Shown here one piece after another: positions 1-10,436 of a DNA stretch of 64,000 nucleotides. Below the pieces are notes generated by a model. It saw only the letters and a list, made by a program, of their open reading frames with translations. It was not told the DNA's origin and did not search any database. Positions within the stretch are counted from its first letter, which is position 1. Every line of letters begins with the position of its first letter. The stretch spans positions 21,469,817 to 21,533,816 of the forward strand of contig JBCNJP010000008.1 of assembly GCA_039602395.1 (NCBI GenBank), written 5' to 3'. The DNA is from Deinandra increscens subsp. villosa (lineage: Eukaryota > Streptophyta > Magnoliopsida > Asterales > Asteraceae). A program made the translations under genes and the position numbers.

Positions 1-1357
1 TCGATGCGTGATTAGTGGAAAGAATGGCGGCTGGACCCCACTAGTTCAAAAGAACTGTTGAATTCACATTTTCTGTCGAGCTTTGATTGGCCAGTTGCCA
101 AATGACGTGGATCCAGCCCATCTGTCCGTTAGATTCTCTTTAATCTGGACGGTGCATAGTCTTTTGTGCTTTCTTAGGCGCATTCTGATTAGGCAGCCTC
201 CAATGACGAGAATTGAGCATTCCAGCCGTAGATCAGCCTAAATTGCAACCGTTGGATCATGCTTAAAACTCAAATCTGATTGGTTATGGGACTTTGCCAT
301 GGATTGTGCTTCTTCATGAGGGATTTTCACAACTAATTAATATTTCCTAGATTTTTTCGTTAATTGCGGGGTTTTCTTATCAGTTTTTAACGAGACTTAT
401 GAGATAACCCCCAAACGAAATTTTGGAAATTTTCGTTGGTTCATGGATTTATTTCGATTATTATTGGGGTTCACGTTTATTAACGTCACGCGTACTTTAG
501 CTATCGACCACTGACGGGTTAGCTTTATTATCCGGTTAATTACAAAGCTTTTCCGTTATGTCTCACGGTTTATTTTTAGCTGATGCAGCGCTGATGTCAG
601 CTAACTGGATTAACTGGAATCTCAGTTAAATAATGGAATTTTTCCGATTAAATCTCTCGAGAAGCCGTTCCTTCAAGAAATTTGACGGTTTTACTCAGAT
701 TTTTCCAGATTGCACCGTTTAACTCAGAATTCATCACAGAATATTATTCCGAGCTCATTTTTCTTCGCCCAAAATTACGAAGACTCCGGTTATGATTATT
801 TTCGCTCGGGATCTCAAATTTTCACCGACTTGACAATTTATTTAATTTTCACATCCAACCTGAGTCACACGGATTATTCACAACTGTCAGCATCCGGCTT
901 CCGATTTTTCGCAAGATTGTCCGATTTCAAGATTTTTTATCTGGTTTCTCTAGGCAACCGATCGCGACGGTTTGACTCTTCGCATCTAATTTTACGCTTC
1001 CGACTGGATGTTTTTAGAGAGATTTAGAGAAATAGGAGGAATTATTATGGAAATGGATTATCGGGTCGATTATCCGGAGTTGGAGCATGTTCGATGATTG
1101 ACTGGTTTATCTGATTCGGGTTGTTACAGTTTTGACTCCGATGTTCAACATTTTCTTAGTATTGTACCCGACCGTGTGAACCGAGTGAGCGGAACACTTG
1201 GATCTCGAACTGGAGCAACAAGAAAAGAAGAAGCTTATTCAGAGGGGGAATTTCTACATCAAATTGTCTCCGGTTTATCAGTTTCTCATTGAAGATGTAC
1301 GACAGAGCGATTCTTCAGCAGTTGAACAGATTTGAAAGCATCAGTCAAGGGGGAATA
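1..1357 (+). repeat. 3' part of the internal region, left unit, with its polypurine tract
   Basis: Nearly identical to 3273-4629; I saw about four substitutions over some 1345 bp. It ends with the purine tract AAGGGGGAAT (1347-1356) that abuts the LTR. The ORFs of 105, 64 and 79 codons found here recur at the same places in the second unit, but they match no family I know and lack codon-level signs of selection. I treat the stretch as non-coding. Confidence 0.8.
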
Positions 1358-1989
1358 TGTTGGAACAAAGAATCTATGTGACTGACGCCATCAAATCTGT
1401 TTACCGAAGCATTCGACTGAAGGATCCATGTGAATTGATTCTGAGACTGGGTTGTGATGATCGAGGCTTGCGAGATTGGACCGAAGACCGTTTTCTGGAA
1501 AAGTCAACCGTTCGGGTCAATGGTCAACGTAAAAGTCAAGGGAAGATCGGTTCGAGCGAGTCAAGCTTCGGATTAATTAAATCAACTTTGATTTAATTAA
1601 TATTTTATGTTATTTTCTTTACTTGTAAATTTTGTTTCATTTATGTTTTCTGTAGTTAGTCACCCTCACTATATATATAGTGAGGGTTCCCATTACAAGA
1701 AAAGGAGTCTCCGAATGTGGAGATGATGATTTCTTGTAGAGTGTGTGAGATTTCCATTCTAGAGAGAGAGTGAGTCATGAATTCTAGAGAGATTGAGTGT
1801 TTGTCATGATTTCTTGTTGATTGTAATCATTCGATTCAGTGAAATCATTCGACTAGTTTATCATCTTTCTTGTTTATGATCATCTTTGATTCTTCATCTC
1901 TTTGATCATCGTCGTCTCTTGGAGTTTTCAAATTCGACCCTCGTTCGAGCTCAAAGTCAAGATTCTTGATGTGAAAATCGGTCCTGACA
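1358..1989 (+). repeat. Long terminal repeat shared by two array units
   Basis: 632 bp, starting TGTTGG and ending TGACA. It is bounded on the left by a polypurine tract and on the right by AA plus the primer-binding site. The first 240 bp differ from the LTR at 4630 at about four positions, while the remaining part differs at roughly thirty positions plus small indels. That uneven pattern suggests a recombinant LTR. It contains a TATA-like palindrome at 1662-1687 and repeated TTCTAGAGAGA motifs around 1760-1795. Confidence 0.85.
1662..1687. promoter_or_regulatory. TATA-type promoter core inside a perfect palindrome
   Basis: A 26-bp perfect palindrome with arms ACCCTCAC and GTGAGGGT surrounds TATATATATA. 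Its place about 305 bp into the LTR suits a promoter. The copy in the next LTR (about 4934-4959) keeps the TATA run but has lost arm pairing at two positions. Promoter role is inferred from position and TATA content only. Confidence 0.5.
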
Positions 1990-1991
1990 AA

Positions 1992-2003
1992 TGGTATCAG
2001 AGC
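1992..2003 (+). other. Primer-binding site (initiator tRNA-Met)
   Basis: TGGTATCAGAGC, the usual plant LTR-retrotransposon primer-binding site, two bases after the LTR end. It fixes the element's orientation as plus. Confidence 0.9.
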
Positions 2004-2685
2004 GGGTACCGATCAGATTCATCTCACCATGAATCTGGTCACTCGAATCTGGATTTTGAGCTTGAATATGGTGAAGATTTGAAAACTCATTTTGGAGACT
2101 TTTTCTATATTTTTTTGATGGATTCTGGACAGATCTGATGTTGTTTGATGTTAGGTTATTGTTCATGGAGTTCATTTGATGTTATTTCATGTTCTACTTC
2201 TTCAAATCAGTGAATTTTATGCAGATCCGAGAGCAAAAACGTAACTGTTGAGTTTTTCCCGTATTTGGGGTTTTTGAAGATTTTTGGGTTTGATTCTTCA
2301 TTTTCTGGGCGATTCTTCATGTTTTCGGATGAAATGAGGTATGTTTCTCAGTGGAAAACGCGTTCCGAATCAATTGGAAGCATCCGTTTCGTCTAAATCA
2401 TAACCGTTTGGGCAGATATGGAAAAACACACACTAGTGCGTGTTTCTTGGTGTTCTTCGTGTTCTTGAAGATTTCCAGAATTTTGGGGCTGTTTTGATCC
2501 AATTTGCTACGGTTTATGGAGTGTTGGTGGCCACAACATTGTCGTGGATGGTTTAGCTTCATATTTCATGCATCATTACGGGTTCTCCATTCGTTTTTGG
2601 GCAGATTCGGGTTAACCAAGTAAGTTTTCTTTGTGTTCATCATTTTCCAGGTTTCTCTAAGTGTTCTCGAAGATATGAAGATGCT

Positions 2686-2894
2686 CTTAGCGAACTTGTA
2701 CATGTTCTTGAAGATATGAAGATTGCCTTAGTGAACTTGTTTCAGTTCTTAGTGAACTTCTTTTCTTCTTAGCGAACTTCATCCGATCCTTAGCGAACTT
2801 GTTTGCTTTAGCGAACTTGAGTCCTTAGCGGACTTTAGAGGTGCCTTAGCCGACTTCTTGTGGCTTTAGCGTACTTGTTTTCTTAGCGGACTTG
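2686..2894 (+). repeat. Cluster of about 10 copies of the word CTTAGCGAACTTG
   Basis: About ten variants of YTTAGCGAACTTG, with changes mainly at the base before AACTT, are separated by unrelated spacers of roughly 5-20 bases. The cluster lies 0.7-0.9 kb downstream of the PBS. The same word makes a larger cluster at 6661-7080 in a different LTR element. Function unknown. Confidence 0.85.
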
Positions 2895-4618
2895 ATATCT
2901 GGGTTTTCATTCGAGACCATTTCAGAGATTTCTGATCGTTAATATGCGTAGAGGATCGACATACGAGTTCGTTGGTACAAACATCATCAAAAACGATTGA
3001 GATTTGACGGAGTTATGGGTGTTATACATTTTTCCGGCAAGGGATCTTGCAGGTTTGCGTTTCTCCGGCGAGACTTTAGGGTTTCGGGGGTTGACAGACG
3101 AATTTGGAGGTGACGATGATATGTCCCTCTCTGATTGGTTGCATGAGAATTCTATTCTCTCACCTCTGTCGGTTGACTAGAACATACCCTTTGTGGTGTC
3201 GAACCGTGATTGGAGGAAGAAGTCGCATGGGTCCCACTCTACAAAAGAGTGTCGTTGAAGGCTCAAGCGCTGTCGATGCGTGATTAGTGGAAAGAATGGC
3301 GGCTGGACCCCACTAGTTCAAAAGAACTGTTGAATTCACATTTTCTGTCGAGCTTTGATTGGCCAGTTGCCAAATGACGCGGATCCAGCCCATCTGTCCG
3401 TTAGATTCTCTTTAATCTGGACGGTGCACAGTCTTTTGTGCTTTCTTAGGCGCATTCTGATTAGGCAGCCTCCAATGACGAGAATTGAGCATTCCAGCCG
3501 TAGATCAACCTAAATTGCAACCGTTGGATCATGCTTAAAACTCAAATCTGATTGGTTATGGGACTTTGCCATGGATTGTGCTTCTTCATGAGGGATTTTC
3601 ACAACTAATTAATATTTCCTAGATTTTTTCGTTAATTGCGGGGTTTTCTTATCAGTTTTTAACGAGACTTATGAGATAACCCCCAAACGAAATTTTGGAA
3701 ATTTTCGTTGGTTCATGGATTTATTTCGATTATTATTGGGGTTCACGTTTATTAACGTCACGCGTACTTTAGCTATCGACCACTGACGGGTTAGCTTTAT
3801 TATCCGGTTAATTACAAAGCTTTTCCGTTATGTCTCACGGTTTATTTTTAGCTGATGCAGCGCTGATGTCAGCTAACTGGATTAACTGGAATCTCAGTTA
3901 AATAATGGAATTTTTCCGATTAAATCTCTCGAGAAGCCGTTCCTTCAAGAAATTTGACGGTTTTACTCAGATTTTTCCAGATTGCACCGTTTAACTCAGA
4001 ATTCATCACAGAATATTATTCCGAGCTCATTTTTCTTCGCCCAAAATTACGAAGACTCCGGTTATGATTATTTTCGCTCGGGATCTCAAATTTTCACCGA
4101 CTTGACAATTTATTTAATTTTCACATCCAACCTGAGTCACACGGATTATTCACAACTGTCAGCATCCGGCTTCCGATTTTTCGCAAGATTGTCCGATTTC
4201 AAGATTTTTTATCTGGTTTCTCTAGGCAACCGATCGCGACGGTTTGACTCTTCGCATCTAATTTTACGCTTCCGACTGGATGTTTTTAGAGAGATTTAGA
4301 GACATAGGAGGAATTATTATGGAAATGGATTATCGGGTCGATTATCCGGAGTTGGAGCATGTTCGATGATTGACTGGTTTATCTGATTCGGGTTGTTACA
4401 GTTTTGACTCCGATGTTCAACATTTTCTTAGTATTGTACCCGACCGTGTGAACCGAGTGAGCGGAACACTTGGATCTCGAACTGGAGCAACAAGAAAAGA
4501 AGAAGCTTATTCAGAGGGGGAATTTCTACATCAAATTGTCTCCGGTTTATCAGTTTCTCATTGAAGATGTACGACAGAGCGATTCTTCAGCAGTTGAACA
4601 GATTTGAAAGCATCAGTC

Positions 4619-4628
4619 AAGGGGGAAT
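4619..4628 (+). other. Polypurine tract
   Basis: AAGGGGGAAT immediately before the LTR at 4630; identical to 1347-1356. Confidence 0.8.
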
Positions 4629-4629
4629 A

Positions 4630-5242
4630 TGTTGGAACAAAAAATCTATGTGACTGACGCCATCAAATCTGTTTACCGAAGCATTCGACTGAAGGATCCA
4701 TGTGAATTGATTCAGAGACTGGGTTGTGATGATCGAGGCTTGCGAGATTGGACCGAAGACCGTTTTCTGGAAAAGTCAACCGTTCGGGTCAACGGTCAAC
4801 GTAAAAGTCAACGGAAGATCGGTTCGAGCGAGTCAAGCTTCGGATTAATTAAATCAACTTTGATTTAATTAATATTTTATGTTATTTGCTTTACTTGTAA
4901 TTTTTGTTCATTTATGTTTTCTGTAGTTAGTCTCCCTCACTATATATATAATGAGGGTGCCCATTACAAGAAAAGGAGTCTCCGAATGTGGAGATGATGA
5001 TTTCTTGTAGAGTGTGTGAGATTTCCATTCTAGAGAGAGAGTGAGTCATGGATTCTAGAGAGATTGAGTGTTTGTCATGATTTCATGTTGATTGTAATCA
5101 TTCGATTAAATGAAATCATTCGATTGTTCATCATCTTTCTTATGTTTATGATTATCCTTGATTCTCATCTCTTCGATCATCACCGTCTCTTCGGGTTTTC
5201 AGAATCTGACCCTCGTTCTTGCTCAAAGTCAAGATTCTTGAT
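4630..5242 (+). repeat. Right-hand LTR of the array, cut by the gap
   Basis: Second copy of the 632-bp LTR, of which 613 bp are visible before the N run. Expected end is near 5261. It differs from the 1358 copy mostly in the downstream 60 percent. Confidence 0.85.
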
Positions 5243-5742
5243 NNNNNNNNNNNNNNNNNNNNNNNNNNNNNNNNNNNNNNNNNNNNNNNNNNNNNNNNNN
5301 NNNNNNNNNNNNNNNNNNNNNNNNNNNNNNNNNNNNNNNNNNNNNNNNNNNNNNNNNNNNNNNNNNNNNNNNNNNNNNNNNNNNNNNNNNNNNNNNNNNN
5401 NNNNNNNNNNNNNNNNNNNNNNNNNNNNNNNNNNNNNNNNNNNNNNNNNNNNNNNNNNNNNNNNNNNNNNNNNNNNNNNNNNNNNNNNNNNNNNNNNNNN
5501 NNNNNNNNNNNNNNNNNNNNNNNNNNNNNNNNNNNNNNNNNNNNNNNNNNNNNNNNNNNNNNNNNNNNNNNNNNNNNNNNNNNNNNNNNNNNNNNNNNNN
5601 NNNNNNNNNNNNNNNNNNNNNNNNNNNNNNNNNNNNNNNNNNNNNNNNNNNNNNNNNNNNNNNNNNNNNNNNNNNNNNNNNNNNNNNNNNNNNNNNNNNN
5701 NNNNNNNNNNNNNNNNNNNNNNNNNNNNNNNNNNNNNNNNNN
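5243..5742. other. Assembly gap (500 N)
   Basis: Exactly 500 unknown bases, a conventional placeholder length. The true size is probably unknown. ORFs that read through it are meaningless. Confidence 0.99.
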
Positions 5743-6468
5743 ATCATATGTGACATTGAGTTGATTTTAAACTGCAAAAGTCCTTACTTTCGGACCGTTA
5801 ATATTGAATAGCTAGGTAATGTTGAGTAGTACTACTGGGGATTGACACCCCCGCCCAGCGGTGCACGGGATGCACCAACCCGACTGGAGGTCGGACTGGG
5901 ACCAATGTTAGCCTACCCTCCGTGGTCTTTCAAGACACGGGAAGGCAAATCCATAGGTAACCCCTATACATTGTCAGCTTCGGTTGCGAACAATTCAAAT
6001 GTGCATAAATTAGGCTAGCTACCTACGATATGGAAATTTACGGGTCTTATGATATTGATTGTGTTGTACCTGTCTTTGATCATAAAAATTTAGGTCTACT
6101 TGTGACGGGTAGACCGCTTAGTGAACTCACCAGCCTTGGCTGACACTTCATTGTTGAATGCTTTTCAGGTTGCTTGGAGGATCATGGATGGCACGGGCGT
6201 TGGCCGTACTTGCCCTTTGTAAAAAAATTTTTTTTTTTTTTGGAAATTGTATTTCAGATGTTTTAGTAATCACTTTTACTAAACTACAACCTTGTAAACT
6301 TTTAATGCTTCCGCTGATTTTTGTGAAATGTAAACTCTGATTTATTTAATGTAATACATGACTGTTTACCCCTTTAACCATGGCTTGGTTGTAACTAAAG
6401 ACTTGGATCCTGGTCTGGATCACACCCCACACGGTTATACTCCGTTAGTGGAAATTGGGGGTGTGAAA
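5743..6468 (+). repeat. 3' part of a Ty3/gypsy-type LTR
   Basis: The stretch ends GGGGGTGTGA just before a primer-binding site, and its last 60 bp carry the matching inverted CACACCCC. This tail is typical of plant gypsy LTRs of the Tekay/Del style as I remember them. The 5' end is hidden in the N gap. A T-rich run lies near 6225-6241. No matching 3' LTR is visible in the window. Confidence 0.6.
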
Positions 6469-6471
6469 GAT

Positions 6472-6483
6472 TGGTATCAGAGC
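6472..6483 (+). other. Primer-binding site (initiator tRNA-Met)
   Basis: TGGTATCAGAGC followed by CATTGG, three bases after the LTR end. It places a plus-strand LTR element from the gap towards 7-8 kb. Confidence 0.85.
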
Positions 6484-6660
6484 CATTGGTTACAGCGAAC
6501 CAGAACATTTTAAAAGAACTGTAACTGTTTTTGAAAATTTGGTTACAACCCATTCCCAAAAAGTACTGCCCCGCGTGCTGAAGATGATCCTCACTTAAAA
6601 TTCCTTGTTTATATCGGTGTAGGAATTGGATTTTGAGCCAGAAATTTTTCTAAGTATAGT

Positions 6661-7080
6661 CTTAGCGTACTTGTCACATCCTTCTTAGCGAACTTGGTGA
6701 ACTCTTCTTAGAGAACTTCACATTGCTCTTAGCGAACTAGAATTGTTCCTAGCGAACTTGATATTAACGTACTTGGTCCCTGTGCTTAGCGAACTTACCC
6801 ATGTTCTTAGCGAACTTGTGCTGTTCTTAGCGAACTTCCAGTTAGTAAACTTGACATTCTCCTTAGCGAACTTGGTATGCCCTTAGCGAACTTGTTGGCT
6901 TCTTAGCGAACTTGAGGATGGCCTTAGCGAACTTGATGAGGCCTTAGCAAACTTCAGCTGGTCTTAGCGAACTTCATTTGTTCTTAGCGAACTTGTATGG
7001 TGCTTAGCGAACTTGTGCTTAGCGAACTTAAGTTGTTCTTAGCGAACTTGTTCCTAGCGAACTTCTTCTTAGCGGACTTG
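6661..7080 (+). repeat. Cluster of about 22 copies of the word CTTAGCGAACTTG
   Basis: I count 22 copies or near copies (variants CTTAGCGTACTTG, CCTAGCGAACTTC, CTTAGCAAACTTC and others) in 420 bp, with spacers of about 3-16 bases that are not alike. It sits 180 bp downstream of the PBS. Irregular spacing and variable spacers rule out a simple tandem satellite. The same word clusters at 2686-2894 in the array element although the LTRs are unrelated. Confidence 0.9.
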
Positions 7081-8621
7081 TTTAACCCTTAATATCATTG
7101 TTTGTTTTGAATGACCTGGGTAGGTTTACCTTTAGGCCTAGATCATGGTAATCTAGACTCTAAGACAATGATCCAACATATCCTCAGCTTAACTGATCAT
7201 ACTCTCTTATAACATAAACAGGAGTCGTAGTAGACCCTGTTCGGGTAAGACACCCATTAACACTTACCGAGAGTACCTTTATCGTAGTGCATTAGTAAAG
7301 AACGCTGTTTAGCCTCGTATAGGGCAACATTGTATAAAATCAGATGATTTCTCATGGGATGCTTGTGACTGCGTCTGTTACCCTAAAATGTTGAAACTCT
7401 TTTCCTTGGTCAATTTAGACCTCGCATTATAAATAACATAGTTGTTGTGTGATAATTCAATGTGAATGTGACTTTAGTAACATAAATGAAATCAGGCATG
7501 TGATGACTAAGAATAATATGAGATTCTCTCAGTATATATATAAACATATGTGTGTATAACGGATTCGTGATCGAGTCAGACAATAACTACTCTATAACTT
7601 TAAGTTAAGTTGGGGGCATTGTAGCATGCCCTTCCCATACTCCTACTGAACCACTTACTTACCAAAGCGAACCTACGGTGAACTTTAAATTAGATTAGCT
7701 GTTATTCTCAGAACTTGTCTCCTTGGCAAATCCCAGTCAGTTACTTTTGATTTAATGACCACATTCTTGATACTTACCCCTTGGAAACCATATACTACCC
7801 CACCGAACCTGGTAGCTAAAGTAAGAGGAACCAGCATGACCATACAAGGTAAATTACCGTTACGTGTGCACACGTAAATGTAATTCATAGTGTATGGAAG
7901 CCCTGGGGAAATCCTACTCGGCAAACCACCAGTTGTAGGAATACGACCTTCCATTTCAAAATCTCATGATATCCATTTTCAAGCTTATGGGACTCAACCG
8001 TATTCATTACGCTATCACACCTATTCACATTTCTCTTATATATGATTGCCAACCTATCAAAATCCTTTGAAAATACTTGCGCAAATGATAACCCTGGTAA
8101 GACATCCTATCATTCACACCATCCGACGATAAGATCTCCCCTCGCTGCGAGCGAGCCGTGGTTAAACTCTTCACTGATTTTAATTTATCCGCGATGATAA
8201 CTCTGCCCCTATGACGTTGACTACTACAACCATCCTTCAAGCTCTCTCAATTGTACAACAACTTCATAAACTTTAATCTGATGGAAACCCAGACCTCTTC
8301 GATGGACAATTACACCTCAACCATTGGAACCAACCTTTCGGCAGGAAAATCTTGTGGAATTCTCCCCTCTTGACTATTAGTCTCGTCACGATTTTAAACA
8401 CTTTATACCTCACTACAAATTCAGTTTCGCCCAACTGAGCGGTGTAGGTTACTTTACGAACCCGTACGATCTGCTTATTCTTTAAACACACGAATCGTCT
8501 GTGAAACTTGACTCCCAGGGAACCCTCTACTCTGATATTCATGTGTGACTTGGAAGGCCTTCAAGCCTTGAGCCATTGTGGCCCGTTAACTTCATTGATG
8601 ACACTATCATGTACTTCTTCG
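7081..8621. other. Unclassified, probably decayed retroelement internal sequence
   Basis: Short minus-strand ORFs of 71-89 codons at 7685-7954, 8025-8240 and 8273-8542 lie end to end, but I recognise no domain in them, and none has a retroelement motif. A purine-rich GTTGGGGGCATT near 7609-7620 could be an old polypurine tract. I see no gene I can support. Confidence 0.3.
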
Positions 8622-8644
8622 TCAGAAGCTCCCGTACGACAAAC

Positions 8645-9632
8645 CTTGATAACCATCACTAGTTGGTACTGAGCTAATGGACAGTGAAGCCATGCTGCCA
8701 AATCCCATAGATTTAATTGCATCAAGCCTTTCTTTACTCAAATCATCTTGAAATATAGAGCATATGTTTTCAGCCTTGCTTCTCATATTCAACCTTTCAC
8801 CAGTGGAAGGAACATACTCATGTGATTGGCGCCCTGAAAGTATACAATGCCATGTCATGTCATATGTTTGTTCATTACGTATACGGCAGCATAGCATAGT
8901 ATTTTGTTACATTATGTACACAGCAGCATAGCCAAGTAAACACAAATGACTAAAATACATGAATGTCAGCAGAGCAATACATGTATCTCCAGCAGCCTTC
9001 ATCTCAGTCTTCCTAGTTTCTGCTTCACATGGTTTCTTCCTTGATGGCTTTGGAATCTCAAAATTATCATCAATGTCAAATTCATCACTAGATTTGTTAA
9101 TTTTACCTATGAGGCATAATAACTTTAACATAAAGACCAGCATAACATCACATTTTACAAACTAACATTAATAGATTGGTTCCCTGAAAGTATACAGCAA
9201 CATAGCAAAAGTAGGTCATGAAAATTTTAACACACTTCATGATTCTTAACACAGATAATGTCATATTTTGCTATATTATGTACACAGCAGCATAGCAAAG
9301 TAGGTCATGCACAATAACATTGCATGTCGCAATATGTCATCAAATTAAACACAAATGACTAAAATACACGAATGCTATCCGAGCAATACCTCTGTCTCCA
9401 GAAGTGTTCATCTCACTCTTGCTGGTTATTACCTTTTTCTTTTTTCTCGCTCTAAGTTTTTTCCCTGAAAAAATTACGGAAAAACGATTATCCACAGAGC
9501 AATACTTTGTTCATGCTGGTATGAATGAAACGTAGCCAACCGAAACTCTAATTTTCTCACAAACTTACTATTGAATGTCAATGTCCGTTGTATATTCTGC
9601 GATTGCATTCCACTGTTATCTTCGTTCTTCAT
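8645..9632 (-). pseudogene. 5' part of a four-exon plant gene, truncated; Ulp1-type transposase-associated family possible
   Basis: Four exons can be read on the minus strand: 9569-9632 (ATG at 9630-9632), 9390-9464, 8981-9106 and 8645-8833. Every intron begins GT and ends AG and every junction is phase 1, so one frame stays open throughout. The product begins acidic/polar, has a Lys/Arg-rich block (RARKKKKV) encoded by exon 2, a second basic/acidic block in exon 3, and exon 4 encodes SKERLDAIKSMGFGSMASL. That last pattern resembles the segment found ahead of plant Ulp1-like (C48) protease domains in some Mutator-type transposons and host proteins; this is recollection. A further phase-1 donor follows at 8644, but I cannot find the next exon, so the gene looks cut. 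Exons 2 and 3 with their introns are paralogous copies. Confidence 0.5.
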
Positions 9633-10232
9633 TGAAGTTTTCGCTTCGTGGTTTTCAGTACGATTTTTCAGGGTTTTTGGCGTATCGGAATGATCGTGTT
9701 TTTAAATTAGGCTAAATTAAGGAGGTCTTTTTTTGGTCAAAAATACCCTTCCGTGTTTATAATATTTCTAATTCTGAACATGGACCTCGATCCGCACAAG
9801 AGCCGTTAGATTAATGATCCCATCTCACTCTTGCTGGTTATTACCTTTTTCTTTTTTCTCGCTCTAAGTTTTTTCCCTGAAATAATTACGGAAAAACGAT
9901 TATCCACAGAGCAATACTTTGTTCATGCTAGTATGAATGAAACGTAGCCAACCGAAACTATAATTTTCTCACAAACTTACTATTGAATGTCAATGTCGGT
10001 TGTGTATTCTGCGATTGCATTCCACTGTTATCTTCGTTCTTCATTGAAGTTTTCGCTTCGGGGTTTTCAGTACGATTTTTCAGGGTTTTTGGCGTACCGG
10101 AATGATCGTGATTTTAAATTAGGCTAAATTAAGGAGGTCTTTTTTTGGTCAAAGATACCCTTCCGTGTTTATAATATTTCTAATTCTGAACATGGACCTC
10201 GATCCGCACAAGAGCCGTTAGATTAATGATCC
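9409..10232. repeat. Direct tandem duplication, 2 x 412 bp, covering a promoter and first exon
   Basis: 9409-9820 and 9821-10232 are exact-length neighbours with only a few substitutions. Each contains the start codon region, first exon, first intron, most of exon 2 and about 190 bp upstream of the minus-strand gene at 8645-9632. The outer copy therefore offers a second promoter and ATG (10042-10044) whose exon 2 stops at the duplication joint. Confidence 0.9.
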
Positions 10233-10248
10233 GATGGTTGTTATTTGT

Positions 10249-10284
10249 CCGCACGGAACTTAGGCAATTTGCCTGTCCGTACGG
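10249..10284. repeat. Strong inverted repeat (two-part hairpin)
   Basis: Outer arms CCGCACGGA and TCCGTACGG (8 of 9 paired) enclose AGGCAA-T-TTGCCT. It lies about 205 bp upstream of the outer duplicated ATG. It could be a cis element or a transposon end; neither is shown. Confidence 0.5.
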
Positions 10285-10436
10285 GATCTGGGCCATATAT
10301 ATATAAGTTTTGTTAATCATCTCAATCTTAATTTTGTGTTTGCTTGTATTTATTCTAAATATGATTAAAGGGTTTCAGTTTAGTTTCAAATATTTTATTC
10401 TAAATAAGAATGCCAAATTTATGTTTCAATCCGGAT

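Larger units (their letters stand above)
1990..4629 (+). mobile_element. Complete internal region of one array unit, no coding capacity
   Basis: Runs from the PBS to the next LTR. The 5' leader contains a cluster of the word CTTAGCGAACTTG (2686-2894), then about 380 bp of unique sequence, then the part repeated from position 1. I find no reverse transcriptase, integrase, CCHC knuckle or protease motif on either strand. Confidence 0.75.
1..5242 (+). mobile_element. Tandem array of a non-coding LTR retrotransposon (LARD-like), about 1.6 units
   Basis: The sequence at 1-1970 recurs at 3273-5242, a unit of 3272 bp. Each unit holds an LTR beginning TGTTGGAAC just after an AAGGGGGAAT polypurine tract and ending TGACA two bases before a TGGTATCAGAGC primer-binding site. 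The order is internal, LTR, internal, LTR, so neighbouring units share LTRs. The internal region (about 2.64 kb) has only short unrelated ORFs and no gag, protease, integrase or RT motif, so it would need proteins supplied by another element. LARD-like is a descriptive label; the autonomous partner is unknown. The right end runs into an assembly gap, so the copy number is open. Confidence 0.85.

Noticed and set aside
5064..5777. Three ORFs of 181-229 codons across the gap
   Set aside because: They consist mostly of unknown residues from the 500 N; no real protein can be inferred.
6661..7080. CRISPR-like array (13-base repeat with variable spacers)
   Set aside because: Repeats are degenerate, spacers too short and irregular, no cas genes, and the host is a plant; it sits in a retroelement leader.
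10249..10284. Helitron 3' end hairpin
   Set aside because: A GC-containing hairpin is present but no CTRR end follows at the expected distance on either strand and no TC start was found.
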